Assembly: GCA_002342255.1 (NCBI GenBank)
Contig: DDPP01000038.1
Coordinates: 41,049-47,005 of the forward strand
Length of the DNA: 5,957 nt
From: Micrococcales bacterium UBA2465
GTDB taxonomy: Bacteria > Actinomycetota > Actinomycetes > Actinomycetales > Microbacteriaceae
Direction: 5' to 3'
This document shows positions 1 to 4,194 of the stretch, one piece after another (the first letter of the stretch is position 1; the number at the start of each line of letters is the position of its first letter). The notes under the pieces are model-generated. The model made no database searches. It was not told where the DNA came from and saw only the letters and a program-made list of their open reading frames with translations. Position numbers and translations under genes: made by a program.

Positions 1-771
1 GGCCCATGGGCTGGTAACTCAACTCGTTCGAAGGAACTACGTAAGGCATTTATGCTAACCGTTCCTCGTCAGGTTATTGCCAACACATACATCGGTAAGG
101 TATTCGACCCAGCATTTACTGGTAACTCGCCTGTTCTAAACAGCTTGTTCTCACTAACTACTGAAGGCGACTACGCAAAGGTTGTTGCAGGCTCAAGCGC
201 TTACAACTCAGACTTCATTACTAAGGACCAGGACGCCAGAAACGCTTTGGCTCTGACTATTGTAAAGAAGTACTTCCCTAACGCTGGCCCAGGTACCAAC
301 GACATCACTGTCAAGTACCTAGCAAGCACCGCCGCTCGTCGTGTAGACATTCGTACACAGATTCAGCTACAGTCAGCCAAGGTTGGTTTCAACGTTATCC
401 CAACGCACACCACCGGATGGCCTAACTACCTGAACTGTAACGACTACGATGTTTACGACTTCGCGTGGTCAAAGAGCGCAATTAGCCAGACAGGTACTAA
501 CCCTCAATACCAAAGCACCGGTGGAAACAACGCTGCTGGTTGGAACGATCCAGCATTGGATGCAGCTCTAGCCGTATTCGAAGGTAACCTGAGTGCTACT
601 GGAATCACCACAGCTAAGATCAACGCTGAGAAGATTCTATGGAGCAACTACTACTCATTGCCTCTATACCAGTGGCCAGGTATGGCAGCGTGGAACAAGT
701 CAGTGACTGGAGTACTTCCAAGTCCGTTGAACCCTAACGTTGTCTGGAACTACTGGCAGCTTGGCTTCTAA
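1..771 (+). CDS. ABC transporter substrate-binding protein, family 5 (peptide type), C-terminal part
   Basis: This is the last 256 codons of a gene whose start lies left of the window; frame 1 is open from base 1 and ends at TAA 769-771. Family 5 binding proteins usually have roughly 500-600 residues, so about half is missing, including any signal peptide or lipobox. The visible part begins near a segment resembling the conserved 'R+AF...vpRq.I' stretch of the family (ELRKAF, then VPRQVIANTY). It continues with the alternating hydrophobic and Asn/Tyr/Trp-rich sequence typical of the C-terminal lobe (NCNDYDVYDFAW; AAGWNDPALDAAL; a final WNYWQLGF). The role is to capture a peptide-like ligand outside the membrane and deliver it to the permeases encoded next; the real substrate cannot be read. 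Codon use is extreme: all 23 Asn codons are AAC and all 13 Lys codons AAG, which suggests high expression. An internal ATG at 52 is not the true start, because the frame and the homologous segment continue upstream of it. Confidence 0.88.
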   Translation, partial: GPWAGNSTRSKELRKAFMLTVPRQVIANTYIGKVFDPAFTGNSPVLNSLFSLTTEGDYAKVVAGSSAYNSDFITKDQDARNALALTIVKKYFPNAGPGTNDITVKYLASTAARRVDIRTQIQLQSAKVGFNVIPTHTTGWPNYLNCNDYDVYDFAWSKSAISQTGTNPQYQSTGGNNAAGWNDPALDAALAVFEGNLSATGITTAKINAEKILWSNYYSLPLYQWPGMAAWNKSVTGVLPSPLNPNVVWNYWQLGF

Positions 772-773
772 TT

Positions 774-791
774 CATAACTTTTTAGTTATG
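774..791 (+). other. Small perfect hairpin just after the binding-protein stop
   Basis: CATAACT at 774-780 and AGTTATG at 785-791 are perfect reverse complements around a TTTT loop, giving a 7-bp stem two bases after the TAA stop. It is AT-rich and has no following T tract, so it is unlikely to terminate by itself. It could protect the 3' end of the binding-protein message. It competes with a second possible 6-bp stem, 790-795 with 804-809 (TGGTTT/AAACCA). Confidence 0.4.
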
Positions 792-805
792 GTTTAGAAT
801 CCAAA

Positions 806-820
806 ACCAAGTCTCTTGGT
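806..820 (+). promoter_or_regulatory. Alternative stem that would block the 814-847 hairpin
   Basis: ACCAAG at 806-811 can pair with CTTGGT at 815-820 across a 3-base TCT loop. CTTGGT is the left foot of the 814-847 stem, whose right arm ends in another ACCAAG (841-846). Two copies of ACCAAG thus compete for one CTTGGT, the geometry of an attenuator. The alternative stem is much shorter than the main hairpin, so without a bound factor or co-transcriptional kinetics the main hairpin should win. No leader peptide or known riboswitch was recognised, so regulation is inference only. Confidence 0.25.
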
Positions 821-847
821 GGCACTCTTCACGGGGTGCCACCAAGA
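814..847 (+). terminator. Strong hairpin, probable (partial) terminator or mRNA-stabilising stem
   Basis: Bases 814-825 (T then CTTGGTGGCAC) pair perfectly with 836-847 (GTGCCACCAAG then A), a 12-bp GC-containing stem around a 10-base apex that can close further through a T-G and a C-G pair. The downstream sequence (AACTCTTTAAG) has only a short, interrupted T run, so this is not a textbook intrinsic terminator; weak T tracts are common in actinobacterial terminators. Its position between the binding protein and permease genes fits the known pattern in ABC operons, in which an intercistronic stem lets the binding protein be made in excess over the membrane components. Termination versus RNA protection cannot be decided from sequence. 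Confidence 0.55.
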
Positions 848-935
848 ACTCTTTAAGCCCTAAACTGGTTTCGCATGAGTGAATCGACACTGAATATCGG
901 CTAAACTAAATCGGTAAGTCTCCTAGTCAGTTAAC

Positions 936-940
936 AAGGA
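936..940 (+). promoter_or_regulatory. Ribosome binding site of the dppB-type permease
   Basis: AAGGA at 936-940 lies 11 bases before GTG 952. It supports the GTG as the start and therefore a start codon other than ATG. Confidence 0.6.
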
Positions 941-951
941 ACGGAATTCAA

Positions 952-2487
952 GTGCTCGCTTACATCGGACGAAGAATCTCACTGGCCATTCTTATTTTGT
1001 TTGGCTCAACTTTTCTAACTTATAATTTGGCCGCATATTCAGGTGACCCGCTTGCTGGCATCAGAGAAAGCACAGATCCGAAAAAAGAAGTAATCATCGC
1101 GGAGCTTACTAGGACGCTGAACCTAGATGTTCCTCCGCCTGCTCGTTACTTCCTCTGGCTTTCGAAAGCGTTGGGGATTTTTGTTGGAAAACCTGACTTC
1201 GGTAATACCTCAATTCTTCGCCTTCCGGTTATCGATCAGATTGCTGCAGCAATTCCTATGACAATTCGCTTGGTAACTATTGCAACGCTGTTGGCAATTG
1301 TCCTAGGTATCACTTTCGGTGTCCTAAGTGCACTGCGTCAGTATTCAAGACTTGATTACACCTTGACTTTCATTTCCTTTTTGCTTTTCTCTCTGCCAAT
1401 TTTCTGGGTGGCGGTCTTGCTCAAGGAATACATGGCAATTAGATTTAATGACTTCCTGGCAAACTCCACAATTGACATAGTTTGGAATATTGGTGCTTCG
1501 GCCCTGCTAGGAGTAGTGGTTGCCGGCTTTGTGAGCGGTAGTCGACAGCGAGTACTTATCACCTGGGGAGTGACCTTTGCAACATTTGTAGTGCTTTTCT
1601 ACCTAGCGAGCCTCACTCAGTGGTTCCGGCACCCAAGCTTAGGAATGGTCGGTGTCGGCCTCCTAGGTGTTGCTACCTCAATCGGAATGGCAAACTTGTT
1701 CGCTGGACTTGGAAACCGTAAGGCTGTTTACGCTGGCCTAACTTCAGTTGCTATTGGTCTTGCAGTGTATGTTCCATTTGGTATTTTGGCCAATGAAGCT
1801 GCAAACTATGCCATGCTGGCCGCTTTTGCTGTCTTGATGATTGTCGTTAGTTACTTCGTGGGCTACTTCTTTACTAAGGTGGACCGGGGTCCAGTCATCC
1901 GAGTCTCTATGCTCTCGGCATTCTTTGTCTCGCTCTATACCTTGGCTGACAAGTTTATGCAGGCCTGGGTTCCTTACTATAAGCTTTCAGATGGAAGGCC
2001 TATTCAGACCATGGGCAGCTACAACATTGTCCTAAAATCAAACGATTTCTGGGTTGTAAATCTAGACCTGCTAAGCCACATTGTTCTTCCTACCGTAGCT
2101 TTGACTTTGATCTCCTTCGCTGGATACCTTCGCTACTCACGTGCTTCTCTGCTGGACGTTTTGAATATGGATTACATTAGAACGGCTCGAGCCAAGGGAA
2201 TGCCTGAGCGTGAAGTTATTCTTCGTCACGCACTGAGAAACGCTATGCTTCCATTGACCACTCTGATTGCTTTTGACATTGCCGGTATCGTCGGTGGTGC
2301 GATCATCACTGAAAGCGTGTTTGGCTGGCGAGGTATGGGAAGCCTTGCCAATGAAGCTATTCAGTCGCAGGATTTGAATCTCTTGATGGGAACATTTAGC
2401 ATCACGGCGTTCCTTGCAGTTATGGCGACCCTTGCGGCCGACCTGATTTACTCCACACTTGACCCTCGAATCAGAATTAGAAAGTGA
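952..2487 (+). CDS. dppB: Peptide-type ABC transporter permease, DppB/OppB family, with long internal insertion
   Basis: This is one of the two channel-forming inner-membrane subunits of the importer. It has 511 residues from GTG 952 (site AAGGA at 936-940) to TGA 2485-2487. The N-terminus is typical of DppB: MLAYIGRRI followed by a membrane helix at about 10-29, then an outer loop. Helices follow at about 103-127 and 137-157. Near the C-terminus the EAA coupling loop is clear (about 407-435: DYIRTARAKGMPEREVILRH, then ALRNAMLPL), and after it come the conserved ITESVFGWRGMG (452-463) and the final DPRIR (504-508). Family members usually have about 310-340 residues; the excess lies between about 158 and 340, where roughly six additional hydrophobic segments can be read. 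The core motifs on both sides are intact, so this looks like an in-frame elaboration, not damage. dppC follows after 7 bases, so the two are almost surely co-transcribed. The symbol reflects family, not proven substrate. Confidence 0.88.
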   Translation: MLAYIGRRISLAILILFGSTFLTYNLAAYSGDPLAGIRESTDPKKEVIIAELTRTLNLDVPPPARYFLWLSKALGIFVGKPDFGNTSILRLPVIDQIAAAIPMTIRLVTIATLLAIVLGITFGVLSALRQYSRLDYTLTFISFLLFSLPIFWVAVLLKEYMAIRFNDFLANSTIDIVWNIGASALLGVVVAGFVSGSRQRVLITWGVTFATFVVLFYLASLTQWFRHPSLGMVGVGLLGVATSIGMANLFAGLGNRKAVYAGLTSVAIGLAVYVPFGILANEAANYAMLAAFAVLMIVVSYFVGYFFTKVDRGPVIRVSMLSAFFVSLYTLADKFMQAWVPYYKLSDGRPIQTMGSYNIVLKSNDFWVVNLDLLSHIVLPTVALTLISFAGYLRYSRASLLDVLNMDYIRTARAKGMPEREVILRHALRNAMLPLTTLIAFDIAGIVGGAIITESVFGWRGMGSLANEAIQSQDLNLLMGTFSITAFLAVMATLAADLIYSTLDPRIRIRK

Positions 2488-2494
2488 GTATCTG

Positions 2495-3529
2495 ATGGCG
2501 ATTAATCTCAAGAAAAACAAATCTAGTCAGCCGATTGAAGGCAATGAAACTGGAAGTCTAAATATCGAAACTCAAGGCTTGAGCCAGGGTCAGATCATCC
2601 GCAAAAAATTCTTTGCACACAAGCCCGCTGTTATTGGGTTGATTTTCATCATTGTATTTGCGATTTTTGTCTACAGTGCTTCCGGTATTCACTTGGGTAC
2701 TGACACAGCAAAATTCACAATCAAAGGCTGGTGGAAGTATTCTCACGAGGACCTTCTACCTCCTGGAGCTTGTGACTCTGGATGTCCTACAGCTGACCAC
2801 CCGTTTGGACAGCTACCCAACGGACGTGACTACTTCTCTCTGGTGATGAGAGGTTCTGAAATCTCTCTTATGGTGATGGTTGTAATTGGTTTCCTCGGTG
2901 GTCTAATCGGAACCGTTATGGGAGCAGTATCTGGATTCTTCGGCGGAATCATTGATGCAGTTATGATGCGTTTCACCGACTTCATCATTACAGTTCCATC
3001 AATTTTGATTGGTGCTGTTATCGGTTACAACGTTGGAAACCTCGGTGTGTTTGCTTTGGCATTGTTCTTGGGTCTGTTTGCTTGGACAGGTTTAGCTCGT
3101 TTGGTTAGGGGTGAGTTCCTGACCCTGCGAGAACGCGAGTTTGTGGATGCTGCCCGAGTGGCTGGTGCTTCAAATACGCGCATCATTTTCAAACACATTC
3201 TGCCCAACTCTGTCGGTGTAATCATCGTTTCTACAACCTTGTTGCTATCGGGCTCAATTCTTTTGGAAACTGGTCTGTCTTATCTTGGCTTCGGTGTTCA
3301 AGCTCCAGACGTGTCACTCGGTTCATTGATCAACGAGTATCAAGGTGAATTTGGGCTATCCCCATGGCTTTTCTGGTGGCCAGGTGTCCTTATTGTTCTG
3401 ATTGCCTTGAGCATCAACTTCATTGGAGATGGTTTGCGTGACGCATTTGACCCTCGACAGAAACGTCAGATCAAGCGCAAAGATTTCTTGGCTAAGTCCT
3501 CAACCCGCGACGCTGTGAACAAGCGCTAA
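2495..3529 (+). CDS. dppC: Peptide-type ABC transporter permease, DppC/OppC family
   Basis: This is the second channel subunit, 344 residues, a normal length for the family. I chose ATG 2495 because it lies 7 bases after the dppB stop, gives the expected short polar N-terminus (MAINLKKNKS) and follows a purine-rich AAGTGAG at 2482-2488. A TTG in frame at 2459 would overlap dppB by 29 bases and has no clear binding site. Domains in order: a cytoplasmic tail 1-40; first helix about 43-62, as in the OppC_N region; an outer loop with the hallmark HPFGQLPNGRDYFSLVMRGS (102-121); helices at about 123-150, 166-190 and 190-205; the EAA coupling loop REFVDAARVAGASNTRIIFK (214-233), then HILPN; a helix at about 240-260; the conserved LSYLGFGVQAP (261-271); a last helix at about 293-310; and the closing INFIGDGLRDAFDPR (307-321). 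The HPFGQLPNGRD stretch varies from the usual 'HPLGTDELGRD'. The stop lies 9 bases from the stop of the convergent PH-domain gene, with no terminator between. Confidence 0.92.
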   Translation: MAINLKKNKSSQPIEGNETGSLNIETQGLSQGQIIRKKFFAHKPAVIGLIFIIVFAIFVYSASGIHLGTDTAKFTIKGWWKYSHEDLLPPGACDSGCPTADHPFGQLPNGRDYFSLVMRGSEISLMVMVVIGFLGGLIGTVMGAVSGFFGGIIDAVMMRFTDFIITVPSILIGAVIGYNVGNLGVFALALFLGLFAWTGLARLVRGEFLTLREREFVDAARVAGASNTRIIFKHILPNSVGVIIVSTTLLLSGSILLETGLSYLGFGVQAPDVSLGSLINEYQGEFGLSPWLFWWPGVLIVLIALSINFIGDGLRDAFDPRQKRQIKRKDFLAKSSTRDAVNKR

Positions 3530-3538
3530 AGGAACTAT

Positions 3539-4123
3539 TTAGTGAAGAAAGTTAATCACCAGCGCGAGTATGCCGCTAGCTGCCAAAGCCAAGGAAATCA
3601 GATTGATTTGTTTGGTAATGTAGTCGCCCGCCGTACCCTTTCTGATGGCACTCTCTCTATGCTTCTCGGCAAGAATAAGCGCGACTCCGCTCTCAGCTCT
3701 TGGCGAGTCATTGGGGGAGACGACTTTGCGTTCTTCAAGTCCGGTTCCTCGGAAGTCACTGTTGTGAATCTTTCTGGCGTTGAATCGACTTGGCGCTGGA
3801 GCACCCCAAGCGGAGTATTTGCTGGAGGCAGTAATTACGGTGAAAGAGTATTTGGTGGTGAATTCGTCAACAGTAAGCCAGCCGACAATTATAGTTCGGA
3901 ACGGATTGTGGATCTCAATTCCTTCAGTGGTGTAAACAACTTTGGGGCTGACTACGAAAACCCAGAGCAAAGCGCTGGCTGCAAAGGTATTGCTTATGCT
4001 AACCCAACCTTCGGTTACAAATCCCGTGTAGAAAAAACTTACCGCAACACCAAGGCCAACGAGGATAGCGATACCAAGGTAAACCCAATTGCTTCTGGGG
4101 CGATAAACATAATAATCGGGCAT
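3539..4123 (-). CDS. Membrane protein with bacterial PH domain (bPH_6-like)
   Basis: This 194-residue protein is read leftwards from ATG 4123 to TAA 3539-3541. An in-frame stop two codons upstream (4127-4129 on +) fixes ATG as the first possible start. The layout is an aromatic N-terminus (YYVYRPRSNW), two hydrophobic segments (about 14-35 and 46-59), a beta-rich PH-like module (about 60-108, with VVYTTEGIEIHNPFR, then a Trp, then YSFTVITASSKYSAWGAPAPSR), a polar stretch (115-172), and a last helix (about 174-192). The 'N-P-F-R ... W ... AWG.P' pattern is that of the small PH-domain membrane proteins common in actinobacteria (family of antigen CFP-6). Their biochemical role is not established and I assign none. 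It sits inside the transporter cluster in the opposite orientation, so it is not part of the + strand message; any link to transport is only positional. No Ser codon is TCA and no Leu codon is TTA or CTA, so the opposite strand stays open in register. Confidence 0.8.
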   Translation of the reverse strand: MPDYYVYRPRSNWVYLGIAILVGLGVAVSFFYTGFVTEGWVSISNTFAASALLWVFVVSPKVVYTTEGIEIHNPFRTIIVGWLTVDEFTTKYSFTVITASSKYSAWGAPAPSRFNARKIHNSDFRGTGLEERKVVSPNDSPRAESGVALILAEKHRESAIRKGTAGDYITKQINLISLALAASGILALVINFLH

Positions 4124-4130
4124 GTTTCAA

Positions 4131-4136
4131 ACACTA
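4131..4136 (-). promoter_or_regulatory. Candidate -10 box for a leaderless PH-domain transcript
   Basis: Read on the - strand this is TAGTGT, matching TANNNT, with 7 bases before the ATG at 4123. That spacing would place the transcription start at or next to the A of the ATG, giving a leaderless message, which is common in actinobacteria. The gene has no Shine-Dalgarno at normal distance, which agrees. No good -35 box was found. Confidence 0.3.
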
Positions 4137-4175
4137 CAACAACCCTGACTGAAAAATCTGAATACTTACTTGCTA

Positions 4176-4182
4176 AGAAAGG
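4176..4182 (+). promoter_or_regulatory. Ribosome binding site of the fused ATPase gene
   Basis: AGAAAGG ends 12 bases before ATG 4195, somewhat far but the only candidate. An in-frame TAA at 4183-4185, between this site and the ATG, excludes any earlier start. Confidence 0.5.
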
Positions 4183-4194
4183 TAATTAAGCAAA

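Larger units (their letters stand above)
772..951 (+). other. Intercistronic region between the binding-protein and permease genes
   Basis: These 180 bases separate the binding-protein stop from the permease GTG and contain no credible gene. The first half is dense in inverted repeats (774-791, 790-809, 806-820 and 814-847), consistent with a terminator, attenuator or mRNA-stabilising structure. The second half (about 850-935) is unstructured to the eye and could hold a promoter. A weak candidate is TCGACA at 884-889 with TAAATC at 907-912, spaced by 17 bases, but the match is poor and it is not called. A nine-codon ATG frame at 875-904 has no ribosome binding site. Confidence 0.6.
4124..4194. 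promoter_or_regulatory. Divergent spacer between PH-domain gene and fused ATPase gene
   Basis: These 71 bases must carry the start signals of the - strand PH-domain gene and the ribosome binding site of the + strand ATPase gene. On + there is CTGACT at 4145-4150 but no convincing -10 box at proper spacing, so an independent ATPase promoter is possible but not visible. No operator palindrome was recognised. Confidence 0.4.

Noticed and set aside
52..771. Treating ATG 52 as the true start of a 239-residue gene
   Set aside because: The same frame is open to base 1 and the residues before ATG 52 fit the binding-protein family, so the gene is truncated by the window edge.
875..904. Nine-codon ATG frame as a leader peptide before the permease
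   Set aside because: It has no Shine-Dalgarno, no run of regulatory codons, and lies after rather than before the hairpin it would need to control.
884..912. TCGACA - 17 bases - TAAATC as a promoter for dppB
   Set aside because: Each box matches the consensus only partly and an AT-leaning region yields such pairs by chance. It is mentioned in the spacer entry but not called.
1356..1562. Short - strand open frame inside the permease gene
   Set aside because: It is fully antisense to membrane-helix codons of dppB, with no recognisable product; a shadow.
2459..2494. TTG 2459 as the start of the dppC-type gene
   Set aside because: It would overlap dppB by 29 bases without a clear ribosome binding site. 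ATG 2495, with the purine-rich AAGTGAG six bases before it, gives a normal family N-terminus.
2137..2520. Open frame of 127 codons on the - strand
   Set aside because: It lies over the best-conserved part of dppB (EAA loop and C-terminus), and its translation has no plausible domain, so it is a shadow frame.
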